In this document: positions 41,739-49,995 of the stretch, piece after piece
How positions within the stretch are numbered: position 1 is the first letter of the stretch
Layout of the letters: every line of letters begins with the position of its first letter
NCBI GenBank assembly: GCA_040389445.1
Contig: JAZJZX010000020.1
Location: forward strand, 20,331 to 84,330
Direction: 5' to 3'
Length of the DNA: 64,000 nucleotides
Source: UBA5189 sp040389445
GTDB taxonomy: Bacteria; Chloroflexota; Limnocylindria; Limnocylindrales; CSP1-4
Notes under the pieces: generated by a model
Told to the model about the DNA's origin: nothing
What the model saw: the letters and a program-made list of their open reading frames with translations, nothing else
The model's database searches: none
Made by a program: the position numbers and the translations under genes

Positions 41739-41772
41739 CCTCTACGCAAACCGAATGGGCGTTCGAAAGGAC
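41739..41772. repeat. 34-bp cassette boundary repeat, copy 1
   Basis: Identical to 43479-43512, starting CCTCTACGCAAACCGAATGG. It follows remnant B by 20 bp. A degenerate relative follows remnant A. Confidence 0.85.
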
Positions 41773-41821
41773 ACCCCGATCCTACGCCTGAGCGGTCCGG
41801 ATTTCAAGCGTCCCATGCCAT

Positions 41822-42595
41822 TTACGACAGTAGGGGAATGAATGTCGTTTCGGCCCAGTCCAGCGCTGACGCCGCGTCATAGGTGACCCCGGGCCGGAGG
41901 AGTGGTCGCACTTCGTCAAGGAATCCCGGGGTTCGCTTCGCAGCCAGGTTCGCCCGCAAGTCGCTCGCTCGGATCATCGAACGTCCGGCGGCAGCCTGAT
42001 AGTCGCGTAGGAGCGCAACGATCCGCTCTGGATCGGGTTCCGCCTGCTCATGAGCCCACCATAGGTCGAACAGGTCACGTCCTTTGCGCCGCTGGTACAG
42101 CGCTCGAAGTTTGGTCGCCAGCAGCTCGTCCAGTTCATACGTTGGCAGTTCGGCGGACTTCCCGACCGGCGGGCCTGGAACGGCGAACAGTCGAGGCACG
42201 ACGTGGCCGAAGTGTTCGTGGCTATTGATCTCGACCTTGACCCGCCGCTTGGCGCCCGACTCCGCTGCGAACGTCAGTGTCAGTTTCGGGTGCTCGCCGG
42301 TGTCGGATCGGGCAGGGCCGATCCAGCCGAGGACGCGTCGGAGTCGGCTGAGAACCGGCCCGATCGGACCCCGTTTCCGCTGGACGAGATCGATATCTTC
42401 CGAGTACCGGGCGGCCGGGGCGAGATGGAGCTTGTGCAGCGCCGTTCCCCCACGAAACGCGAGCGCCGACGTCAGGAACGCATCACCGAAGATGTCGAAC
42501 AGTGCCAGCGTGATGATCAGGTCCTGCTCGACGTCGTCGTCGTCGGCCCATGGCGCGACATCGCGCCAACGGACAATATCGACCCCCGGAAGCAC
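41822..42595 (-). CDS. AbiEii/AbiGii-type nucleotidyltransferase toxin (cassette 2)
   Basis: 257 residues from GTG 42595, 4 nt after the AbiEi stop; a longer frame upstream is antisense-like within AbiEi. FRGGTALHKLHLAPAARYSE with DIDL gives the G-G-T...R-Y-S-E-D-I-D catalytic block, and LATKLRALYQRRKGRDLFDL is the second conserved helix of AbiEii. AbiEii toxins transfer nucleotides (to tRNA in studied members) and cause phage-abortive or growth arrest. Complete in length (about 250-300 usual). Confidence 0.88.
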   Translation of the reverse strand: MLPGVDIVRWRDVAPWADDDDVEQDLIITLALFDIFGDAFLTSALAFRGGTALHKLHLAPAARYSEDIDLVQRKRGPIGPVLSRLRRVLGWIGPARSDTGEHPKLTLTFAAESGAKRRVKVEINSHEHFGHVVPRLFAVPGPPVGKSAELPTYELDELLATKLRALYQRRKGRDLFDLWWAHEQAEPDPERIVALLRDYQAAAGRSMIRASDLRANLAAKRTPGFLDEVRPLLRPGVTYDAASALDWAETTFIPLLS

Positions 42596-42599
42596 CCCT

Positions 42600-43394
42600 T
42601 TAGTCCGCTTCCGGCTTGACGTTGACGACGATGCGCCACCTGCCGTTTCGCTCGGAGACACTGGAGATGGGCGCCTCGCCGGGCGCGAGCGGTACCCACC
42701 CGACCCGACGCCCGTGCAGTTCGTCGTGAAGAACCTCGGCGACGGTGCCTGCACCGACGTGGTCGAGAAGGTAGCCGAGGCGCTGCAGATCAGGGGTTGC
42801 CGGCTCCAGCTTCAAAGCGCTCCGCATGCCAGCCAGTCGCATGCCGCGGGCGAGCTCGCCGACGACGGTCAACACGTTGTCCCAGCCCCCAGCCCGCGCG
42901 GGGTACCGCACAAGGTCGAGGGCGACCACCTCCCGGGTCGCGATCCGGATCCGACCTGATCGACCGGTGATGAGTTCGACTGGCGCTTGGGAGGCCGTTC
43001 GCCGGACGACGAACTCGATCACGAGCCGGCCAATGTGGATCGGTCGTCGCTGGCGCGGCACGACGACCTGGACCTGCTGTACCGCCTGAGCGGCGGCGCC
43101 GTGTATCGAGGCGGCCGTGAGGAGCCCGACGTAGTAGGGGAGCCCGATGTGCGCCATCAGCGGGTCGAGGAATAGACGCCATGAGGGAACGCCCATGGCG
43201 CGATCCTCGAGGGGCAGCACCACGTGGAACCCGCGCACCGGCGAGACGATGATTCGATCGGCCTCCGCTCGGTCCAGGGCCGCAGCCGTTCCAGCCGCGC
43301 TGATCCGGTCCTGATAGATGCGGGCTTCGGTGGTCGTGAATGTGTACTGGCCCTTGGTCGGCAGGCCGAGTGCCCACTCGCGCAGCGAATTCAT
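42600..43394 (-). CDS. AbiEi-family antitoxin (cassette 2)
   Basis: 264 residues. MNSLREWALGLPTKGQYTFT leads the winged-helix part, SPVRGFHVVLPLEDRAMGVP, LPYYVGLLTAASIHGAAAQA and GRIRIATREVVALDLVRYPA are family blocks shared with the AbiEi at 11076. It would repress its own promoter and neutralise AbiEii. A -10 TAGAGT on the minus strand (43407-43402) lies 7 nt before the ATG, suggesting a leaderless mRNA. Confidence 0.88.
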   Translation of the reverse strand: MNSLREWALGLPTKGQYTFTTTEARIYQDRISAAGTAAALDRAEADRIIVSPVRGFHVVLPLEDRAMGVPSWRLFLDPLMAHIGLPYYVGLLTAASIHGAAAQAVQQVQVVVPRQRRPIHIGRLVIEFVVRRTASQAPVELITGRSGRIRIATREVVALDLVRYPARAGGWDNVLTVVGELARGMRLAGMRSALKLEPATPDLQRLGYLLDHVGAGTVAEVLHDELHGRRVGWVPLAPGEAPISSVSERNGRWRIVVNVKPEAD

Positions 43395-43478
43395 GTGCGC
43401 AACTCTACGCCTGCTGTCGAGTTCTGCATATGGACTTGCGACAACTCCACGCGCGCTTCGGACGTGGACGTGCGGCGA

Positions 43479-43512
43479 CCTCTACGCAAACCGAATGGGC
43501 GTTCGAAAGGAC
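43479..43512. repeat. 34-bp cassette boundary repeat, copy 2
   Basis: Identical to 41739-41772. It sits between the two AbiE cassettes in place of a complete tRNA remnant; the preceding bases (GTGGACGTGCGGCGA) are a degenerate match to the sequence before copy 1. Confidence 0.85.
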
Positions 43513-43551
43513 GTTTGTCCCGTACTCGACAGACACGCGGCGCGCAATGGG

Positions 43552-44373
43552 TCAGTCAAGCCTTAACTGGCGGAGCCGGACGGTGATGCCCTTCACGACG
43601 GCGTCGAATTGCGGCAGGACGGCAGGCTCGATCCAGTTGGTCATGGTGGACGCCCACTGCGGCTCGATCTCGTCCAAGTTAAGTCGCCACAATCCGGGCC
43701 TCCACCGCTTGTGGCGGGTGATCGCGAGCTTGGCCTCAACAGCGGTGCCAAGGTCGCTCGGCGCAAGGTGCCATCCGGATTCGACGAGGTAGAAGTGCAG
43801 GTCGAACAGATCTCGTGGCTGCGCGCGCTGGATGAGGGCCCGGATCTTCTCCGCGACGAGTTCCACCTTTGCCACGGCCGGAAGAGTGAACGGCTCGAGG
43901 CCCAACGCGGAGACGTCGAAGATCGCGTCACGAACGGCGAAGACCAGGTCCTCCCGGACACTCACCTCGAACTTCGCTGTTCCGGCATCCGTGAGCGATT
44001 CGAAGCGCAGGTGGACGACGGCGCCACCCGGCGTGCGGTCGACCTCACCGTCCCGGCGGATCGCGAACTCCCGGCCTGCACGTTGAAGGTCGGCAACGAT
44101 GCGCTCGGGGTCGATCCGCCGGTGTCTGCCCGTCGTCGCGTCGATATCGGCAGACGAGCGCGGTGACCGCAGTTCGCCCGCCATCAAGATCCCGCCCTTG
44201 ACGGCAATTTCGTGGATGAAGCTTCGTTCGTCCGCCGCGAGACGTCCGAGGATCGTCAGCAATACGACGCACGCCTCCTCGTTCTGGAGTCGGCGCATCG
44301 CGGTGGTGTCCCCCGACAACCGGGCAGCCTGGTAGTCGTCGGCGATCACGAGCCGGGTCCGCGATTCAGCCAT
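43552..44373 (-). CDS. AbiEii-type nucleotidyltransferase toxin (cassette 3)
   Basis: 273 residues from ATG 44373, overlapping the AbiEi stop by 8 bp. FIHEIAVKGGILMAGELRSP with SSADIDATTGRH is the G-G...D-I-D strand, VELVAEKIRALIQRAQPRDL with FDLHFYL the second conserved helix. It differs clearly from the toxin in cassette 2 (K-G-G-I-L-M versus R-G-G-T-A-L), so the cassettes are not tandem duplicates of one operon. Confidence 0.87.
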   Translation of the reverse strand: MAESRTRLVIADDYQAARLSGDTTAMRRLQNEEACVVLLTILGRLAADERSFIHEIAVKGGILMAGELRSPRSSADIDATTGRHRRIDPERIVADLQRAGREFAIRRDGEVDRTPGGAVVHLRFESLTDAGTAKFEVSVREDLVFAVRDAIFDVSALGLEPFTLPAVAKVELVAEKIRALIQRAQPRDLFDLHFYLVESGWHLAPSDLGTAVEAKLAITRHKRWRPGLWRLNLDEIEPQWASTMTNWIEPAVLPQFDAVVKGITVRLRQLRLD

Positions 44374-45121
44374 AGACTCGCCAGCGCGACGAATATGGCC
44401 CGCGGGCCGTGCTTCCAGGACGCAGTCGGACCGAGCGAACGGGATGCACGGACGCCAGCGCGTTGGGAAGTTGTCGGCCGGCGTCCTCGACCAGGTAGCC
44501 GAGCCGCTGGGCTGCGGCCGTTGTGCGGCCGATCGTCTGTGTCGTCGTCCGCTCGAGTTCGTCCTCCGACAGCGTGGCCACGACCTCGCCGAGGAGCGAC
44601 CCCTGGGACATCCATGCGGGTTCCGCAAGGGCATCGGTCACGGCTTGTTCGCGAGTCGCTACGCGGATGGGGAAGCCATCGATTGTGGTCGCGAAGGCAT
44701 CGGCTTCGATGAGCCGCCGCTCCGCGAGGGTCACCGGTCGGACGATCGCAGGCCCGATGTCGACGGGTCGGGCTCGGCGTGCGAGCACAACCGTTATGGT
44801 CGAGATGGGCTGGTCGATCAGGCCGTGGTAGCTGAGCGCCGCGTCGGTCGTCACGTAGTAGCGATCCCCCGCGTACAGCGCGCTGGCGATTGCGATCGGT
44901 GCCGTCTCGCGGACTGGATCGACGACGACGTAGACACCGCGCCGCACACGGCGCAGTCGCCCTGCCTCGGCCAGCCGGCGCATGCAAACGTCGGGCTCGT
45001 AGCCCGGCGACAGGAGGCCGGGCCTCGCTCGGCGCCATTGATCGGAGCCGAGGTCAAGGACAGCCAGCCGACGGCGCAGGTACCAATCGGGGATGTCGCC
45101 GCACGGCAGAGTGTCATTCAT
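44366..45121 (-). CDS. AbiEi-type antitoxin (cassette 3)
   Basis: 251 residues. RRLAEAGRLRRVRRGVYVVV is the characteristic winged-helix strand of AbiEi antitoxins, followed by LYAGDRYYVTTDAALSYHGL and IRVATREQAVTDALAEPAWM. Only distantly related to the AbiEi in cassette 2. The promoter upstream carries repeated GTACGG elements. Confidence 0.87.
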   Translation of the reverse strand: MNDTLPCGDIPDWYLRRRLAVLDLGSDQWRRARPGLLSPGYEPDVCMRRLAEAGRLRRVRRGVYVVVDPVRETAPIAIASALYAGDRYYVTTDAALSYHGLIDQPISTITVVLARRARPVDIGPAIVRPVTLAERRLIEADAFATTIDGFPIRVATREQAVTDALAEPAWMSQGSLLGEVVATLSEDELERTTTQTIGRTTAAAQRLGYLVEDAGRQLPNALASVHPVRSVRLRPGSTARGPYSSRWRVYG

Positions 45122-45129
45122 GTATCGAA

Positions 45130-45158
45130 ACCGTACAGTGTTGTACGGGTACGGTCAA
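45130..45158 (-). promoter_or_regulatory. Promoter/operator of AbiE cassette 3
   Basis: TTGACC (45158-45153), a 17-bp spacer and TACGGT (45135-45130) on the minus strand, 8 nt from the ATG at 45121. CCGTAC (45131-45136) and GTACGG (45143-45148) form an inverted repeat over it, with a third GTACGG at 45149. Likely AbiEi autoregulatory site and leaderless start. Confidence 0.65.
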
Positions 45159-45330
45159 TAGACGACACCATCGGACCTGGTTGCGTAGTCAGTCGACTGG
45201 CGGAAGTGGCCCGGCCTGGTCAGGGTACGCACGTTGCGGACGTGGACGCCGACCACCAAGGCAGGGTGACGGAGAGGTCGGCAGAAGGTCGCGAACTGCG
45301 CCGAGCGACATTCTGCTTTCTCGAAGAACG

Positions 45331-45406
45331 TGGAGCGGGAGAAGGGTCTCGAACCCTCGACCTTCTGCTTGGGAAGCAGACGCTCTGCCGACTGAGCTAC
45401 TCCCGC
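45331..45406 (-). tRNA. tRNA-Gly(CCC)
   Basis: 76 nt including encoded CCA. Acceptor stem GCGGGAG pairs with CTCCCGC; D arm GCTC...GAGC; anticodon stem TCTGC/GCAGA with loop TTCCCAA giving anticodon CCC; T arm GAGGG TTCGAGA CCCTT. Its 3' 45 nt recur at 41674 and (with 2 bp deleted) 39794, on the 3' side, as expected if it serves as an integration target. Confidence 0.95.
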
Positions 45407-45555
45407 TCGGGAGCGGCAATGGTAGACGAGAGTGGCGACCTCCTCAACCGATGTTGCATGCTCGAGAGGACCGCTGATCGCGGGCCGGCGCGATCACCGC
45501 TCAATCGCCCGGCGCAGGACGCGCCGGATCCGAATCGCGTGCTAGCGTGGCCAGC

Positions 45556-46236
45556 ATGCGTGGCGGCTTGTCATTCCGGGCGACCGCAGTCGCCGTCCTT
45601 GGGTTCGCGGTGGCGATGGCCTACCTCGAGTCGGCCGTCGTCGTCTACCTCCAGGGGGCGCTCGGCACCCGAGTGGGCGAGATTTTCCCACTCCGCCCGG
45701 AGATCGAAGCCGGGGGCCTCGTCCTGATCGAGGTCGGCCGGGAGGTGGCGACGCTCGTCATGATCGCGGGCATCGGCGTCCTCGTCGGGCGTTCGCGCCT
45801 CGAGCGGCTGGCGTGGGCCGCCATCGTGTTCGGAGCCTGGGACATCGGCTACTACGCGTGGCTGCAGCTCTTCAGCGGCTGGCCCGGGTCGCCGGGCACC
45901 GTCGACCTCCTCTTCCTCATCCCTGTTCCCTGGGTTGGGCCGGTCTGGTCGCCGATCGTCGTCAGCGGGGCGCTGGTCGGTTTCGGCCTGGCCGCCGCGT
46001 CCAGGTTGTGGTCCGGCGGGCGACTCTTCGTGACGCGCCGGAACTGGGTTGCGGGGATCGTCGGCGGCCTCTTCGTGATCCTGTCCTACACGCTCGACGC
46101 CGGCCGGCTCACTGACGGCGGCCTGCCCGGACCCTATCCGTGGCCCGCGTTCGCGGTGGGGATGCTGCTGGCGGTGTCGGCGGCCGTCGACTCGCTCCGA
46201 GGGGCAGCGCCGCGTGGAGCGCCTCGGAACGATTGA
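45556..46236 (+). CDS. Integral membrane protein of unknown function
   Basis: 226 residues from ATG 45556, preceded by a -10-like TAGCGT 7 nt away. About six hydrophobic segments: ATAVAVLGFAVAMAYLESA, VATLVMIAGIGVLVG, LAWAAIVFGAWDIGYYAWL, VWSPIVVSGALVGFGLA, WVAGIVGGLFVILSYT and AFAVGMLLAVSAAVDSL. No family motif is recognised. The C-terminus is Arg/Gly/Pro-rich at the edge of a short repeat zone. Confidence 0.75.
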   Translation: MRGGLSFRATAVAVLGFAVAMAYLESAVVVYLQGALGTRVGEIFPLRPEIEAGGLVLIEVGREVATLVMIAGIGVLVGRSRLERLAWAAIVFGAWDIGYYAWLQLFSGWPGSPGTVDLLFLIPVPWVGPVWSPIVVSGALVGFGLAAASRLWSGGRLFVTRRNWVAGIVGGLFVILSYTLDAGRLTDGGLPGPYPWPAFAVGMLLAVSAAVDSLRGAAPRGAPRND

Positions 46237-46332
46237 CCGGTCCCGCCCCGCGCGGCGCGGCCACGCGGCAGCCCGGCGCGGCCACGCGGCCCGGCGCGCG
46301 GCCCGGCCACACTGCAGCCCGAAGCCGCCCGG
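46237..46332. other. Low-complexity convergent interval
   Basis: GGCGCGGCCACGCGGCCC-type units between two convergent genes; inverted GC blocks could act in termination but no T run is present. Confidence 0.5.
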
Positions 46333-47121
46333 TCAGCCGATCACGTAGACCACCGCGACCGTCACCGACACTTCATTCGACCCCGGCTGAACCGGCGTAG
46401 CCACGTCGCGCGCGGGTGCCGCATTGAAACCGCCGTAGTACATCGGGTAGGGGATCGGCGCGACGGTTTCGCTGATGGTGGCCACGCCGGTGATCGAGAC
46501 GCCCGCGGCCGATGCGAGGGTCTGGGCCTTCGACTTGGCCTCGGCCATCGCCGCCTCGCGGGCCTGCCTTTCGGCAGCGACCGGGTTCTCTACCCGGAAC
46601 GTCACGCCGTCCAGGGTCGTGGCGCCGGCGGCCAGGGCTCCGTCGATGGCCTCGCCCACCAATGCCAGGTCGCGGATCGTCACCGCCATCGCGTTCGACA
46701 AGGTGTATCCGGTAAGGCGCGGCGTGTTCGAATTGGCGGAGTAGTCGTACGTGGGCTGGAGGGACAGCAGGGTCGTCTGGATGTCCTTTTCCGCGATGCC
46801 GAGCTTCCTGAGGCTGGCGATCACGGCCGTCATCGCGGTCGCGTTCGCGGCGCGGGCGTCCTCGACGGTCTTGGCGGTGATCGAAACGCCGAGACGGAGA
46901 TCCGCGATGTCCGGGCTGATGATCACGCGGCCGGTCCCGTTGACGCTGATGGTGTGTTCGGGGGCGGCGCCGGCGGCCGGAGCGACCGCCAGGATCGAAC
47001 GAGGGGCGAACGCCGGGCCGGCAATCAGGGCCACGAGCAGGCCCGCGGCCAGGCCGATCGCGGCCCAGCGGACGCGCGGGCCCGGGATGGGGATCGAAAC
47101 GGTGACGGTCGATGGTGTCAT
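46333..47121 (-). CDS. SIMPL (DUF541) domain protein, probably exported
   Basis: 262 residues from ATG 47121 (GGAG 6 nt upstream). An N-terminal membrane segment (WAAIGLAAGLLVALIAGPAF) serves as signal or anchor. The SIMPL/OMP28-like domain follows: TISVNGTGRVIISPDIADLR, TVEDARAANATAMTAVIASL, IAEKDIQTTLLSLQPTYDY, and MAEAKSKAQTLASAAGVSI. The family oligomerises into cage-like assemblies and is linked to stress responses; a precise role is unknown. Confidence 0.88.
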   Translation of the reverse strand: MTPSTVTVSIPIPGPRVRWAAIGLAAGLLVALIAGPAFAPRSILAVAPAAGAAPEHTISVNGTGRVIISPDIADLRLGVSITAKTVEDARAANATAMTAVIASLRKLGIAEKDIQTTLLSLQPTYDYSANSNTPRLTGYTLSNAMAVTIRDLALVGEAIDGALAAGATTLDGVTFRVENPVAAERQAREAAMAEAKSKAQTLASAAGVSITGVATISETVAPIPYPMYYGGFNAAPARDVATPVQPGSNEVSVTVAVVYVIG

Positions 47122-47451
47122 CGGAGGCTCCAGTTGCATGCGATGCGGCGGAAACGGTGCCGAGTAGCCCGGAGACGCCGCGGCCGGGCTGCCGGTTTCG
47201 CCGGGCGGGACCTGGGGTCGGCCGGTGGCCCCCGCCGCCCGTGGACCCGCCGCCGCCCGTGGACCCGCCGCCGCCCGTGGCCCCGCCGCCGCCCGTAGAC
47301 CCGTCGCACGGAGCGCCCCGCTGTCGGTCCGCCGCCCGCGCCCGCGCCGCCGCCCGTGGACCCGCCGAACGGCTCGGCCGCACTAGGACCATAGGGCCGG
47401 GTCCGGATTGGTCCTGTTGGGTCGTGGTTCCGCGCTGCCGGGTCAACCACG
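47122..47451. other. Divergent interval with CCCGTGGACCCGCCGCCG tandem repeats
   Basis: 330 bp. About 47230-47305 consist of four copies of an 18-bp unit CCCGTGGACCCGCCGCCG and variants, with related units near 47340-47370. The remainder should hold promoters for the divergent SIMPL and SpoIID genes, but none is clear. Confidence 0.65.
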
Positions 47452-49914
47452 ATGGGCGACCGAATGAAGACCATGCCCGCCGCCCCTCCACCTTCCCGGC
47501 TCCACGTCCCGCGTGGGCGCTGGCTCTCGGCGTTCCTCGCCGCGATCATGCTGGTTCTCGTGGCCGTCGCGCCGATTGCCGCCTCGTCCGAGGCGATGGC
47601 ACCGGCCTGCGCCGGCGCAAACCTGCGAACCGGCCCCTCCACCAGTGCCGCGGTGAAGACGTCCCTCGGCCTCGCGAGCACCGTCACGGTGTCCGGGACC
47701 GTCGGAGGCACGTCGTGGGGCACCACCTGCCCGACCTGGAAGTCCGGTTCGAGCTGGTTCACGGTCACCCATGTCAACGGGCAGCCGGTCAGTTCGCTGT
47801 ACGGCGTCGCGCTCCTTTATGCGGCGACCGGGGTCCTGACGGCGAGCACGGCAACCACCGCCAGTGCGGCGCAGGCACCGACCGCGCCCCCGCCCCCCAG
47901 CCCGACACCGACACCGACACCGACGCCAACGTCGTCGACGACGTCGCCCACCGCGACCCCGACGGCCCAGTCCGGCTCCCTGTACGTGCCAGCATGTTCG
48001 GGCGCGAATCTCCGGACGAGCGCGTCGACCGCCGGCACGATCAAGGTGAAGCTGGGTCTCGCCAACGCCGTCACCGTGTCCGAGACCGTCACCGGTTCGT
48101 CATGGAGCACCACCTGCCCGACCACGAAGGCAGCATCCACCTGGTACCGGGTCACCCATGTCAACGGCCAGTCCGTGAGCGTCCTCTACGGCGTGACCGC
48201 CCTGTTCGCGGCGACCGGCGTTCTCGCGCCGAGCACCGCCCCTGCCCAGGCACCTGCGCCCACGGTCCCGCCGACCGCACCGCCGTCCAGCGCTCCGACG
48301 GCGGCCCCGGCCGCTCCGACGGCGGTGCCGACTTCGGTGCCGCCACCGCTGCCGACGGCTACCCCGGCGGCACCCGCTCCGACGACCGCACCCGCGCCGG
48401 TCGCCTCGCCCGTCTCGCCCGCATCGCTCGCGTCGGCCGGCGGCTCGCTCCTCGTCCCGGCGTGCGATGGCGTCAATCTCCGGACGAGTGCCTCCACCAG
48501 CGCAACCGCCAGGGTCAAGCTGGGTCTCAACAACACCGTGGCCGTCTCGGGGACCGTGGCCGGCGCTTCGTGGAACGCCTCCTGTCCGACCACCAGGTCC
48601 GGCTCGGGCTGGTACGTCATCACCCAGGTCAACGGCCAATCCGTGAGCTCCCTCTACGGGGTTTCGGCGCTCTACGCGGCGACCGGGGTCCTCGCGACGC
48701 CGACGTCGTCCTCGTCAAGCGGCGTCACGACACTCGGCGTCTCCACGATGTTCTACGGGCGCGGCTACGGCCACGGCGTCGGAATGTCCCAGTACGGCGC
48801 CCGGGGTCGAGCCCTGGCCGGCCAGACTGCCGCCGAGATCCTGGCCCGGTACTACGCGGGAACCACGATCGGGACGATCTCGCTCGAGACGCAGATCCGC
48901 GTGCTCCTGCTGGACAACTTCGTGCCCACCGGCAGCGCTCCACTCACGATCTTCGGCCGAGGCGGCACCTGGACCATCGGGGGCATCGATCTCGAGTTCC
49001 CTGCCGACGCGAGACTCCGCGTCTTCCCGCCGACCAGCACCACCGGCTGGCGGGCACTCGTGGAATCCGCGGCCGGCGCGGTGCTCTTCGATGGACCGGC
49101 CGCCGCCGATTTCCAGGTCATCCCCGCGACCAGCGCGACCACCATCCAGCTCTTCTCCAAGCCCTCCACGAACGACCTCTATCGAGGCAGGCTGCGCGTC
49201 CTCATCTCCGGTTCCACGCTCGATGTGGTCAACCTGGTGCCACTCGAGGCGTACCTTCGAGGCGTCGTTCCATCGGAAATGCCGACCTCGTGGCCGGTCG
49301 AGGCGCGCATCGCCCAGACCATCGTGGCGCGTGGCTACGCGGCCTACCACCTCGTCTCCGGCGGGACGTTCGACGTCTACGACGACACCCGGTCGCAGGT
49401 CTACCTTGGGGTTCGACGCGAACACCCGGACGCCGATGCCGTCATCGCGGCCACGGCCGGGCAGGTCGTCAAGAGCGGCAACGCCATCGCCAACACCATG
49501 TTCAGCTCCACCGCCGGTGGCTGGACGGAGAACAACGAGAACGTGTTCGTGTCGTCGACCGGCGCCAGGCTCGCCGGGGTGGTCGGCTACCTGCGCGGCG
49601 CATCCGACCGGGATCCGTCCGGCGTCTCCTACGACGCCGCCGCTCCGTTCGCCACCTGGCAGACGAAGGCCTACCCGGTGGCCCAGCTGTCCGGCTACTT
49701 CGCCGCTGATTCGCGGACGAACGTCGGCACGATCGTCGCCCTCGACCTCCGCAACCGCGGGGTGTCCGGCCGGCTCATCAGTGTCACGCTCATCGGATCC
49801 ACCGGCACGAAGACGGTCTCGGGAAGTGTCTTCGTCGCCGTGTTCAATGCCTCCCGGCCCAGCGCCGATCCGATGCTCCGCGGCACGCTCCTGGACGTCG
49901 CGCCCATCCCCTGA
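47452..49914 (+). CDS. SpoIID/LytB-domain protein with three SH3-like repeats
   Basis: 820 residues. Signal peptide or anchor at about 25-45 (AFLAAIMLVLVAVAPIAASS). Three related SH3b-like units follow, each with the pattern P-A-C-x-G-x-N-L-R-T...V-T-x-V-N-G-Q-x-V-S-x-L-Y-G-V (about 50-125, 180-258, 335-415), separated by Thr/Pro/Ala linkers typical of secreted wall proteins. The SpoIID/LytB domain occupies the second half: GRGYGHGVGMSQYGARGRAL, LEAYLRGVVPSEMPTSWPVE, ARIAQTIVARGYAAYH and YDDTRSQVYLG, including the catalytic-region E of P-S-E-M. It would act on cell wall glycan as in SpoIID-type lytic enzymes. Its presence argues for a monoderm-type or similar wall. Confidence 0.88.
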   Translation: MGDRMKTMPAAPPPSRLHVPRGRWLSAFLAAIMLVLVAVAPIAASSEAMAPACAGANLRTGPSTSAAVKTSLGLASTVTVSGTVGGTSWGTTCPTWKSGSSWFTVTHVNGQPVSSLYGVALLYAATGVLTASTATTASAAQAPTAPPPPSPTPTPTPTPTSSTTSPTATPTAQSGSLYVPACSGANLRTSASTAGTIKVKLGLANAVTVSETVTGSSWSTTCPTTKAASTWYRVTHVNGQSVSVLYGVTALFAATGVLAPSTAPAQAPAPTVPPTAPPSSAPTAAPAAPTAVPTSVPPPLPTATPAAPAPTTAPAPVASPVSPASLASAGGSLLVPACDGVNLRTSASTSATARVKLGLNNTVAVSGTVAGASWNASCPTTRSGSGWYVITQVNGQSVSSLYGVSALYAATGVLATPTSSSSSGVTTLGVSTMFYGRGYGHGVGMSQYGARGRALAGQTAAEILARYYAGTTIGTISLETQIRVLLLDNFVPTGSAPLTIFGRGGTWTIGGIDLEFPADARLRVFPPTSTTGWRALVESAAGAVLFDGPAAADFQVIPATSATTIQLFSKPSTNDLYRGRLRVLISGSTLDVVNLVPLEAYLRGVVPSEMPTSWPVEARIAQTIVARGYAAYHLVSGGTFDVYDDTRSQVYLGVRREHPDADAVIAATAGQVVKSGNAIANTMFSSTAGGWTENNENVFVSSTGARLAGVVGYLRGASDRDPSGVSYDAAAPFATWQTKAYPVAQLSGYFAADSRTNVGTIVALDLRNRGVSGRLISVTLIGSTGTKTVSGSVFVAVFNASRPSADPMLRGTLLDVAPIP

Positions 49915-49995
49915 TCACGGCGCGGCGGCCCCACCCCGCCCGGCTGGTACGCTCACCATTCCCCGAGCCCGGGGAATGAGGGAGGGTTCCGCGAC

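Noticed and set aside
47112..49709. 865-codon plus-strand frame overlapping the SpoIID gene
   Set aside because: Arg/Pro/His-rich translation of a real gene in the wrong phase, starting in a repeat.
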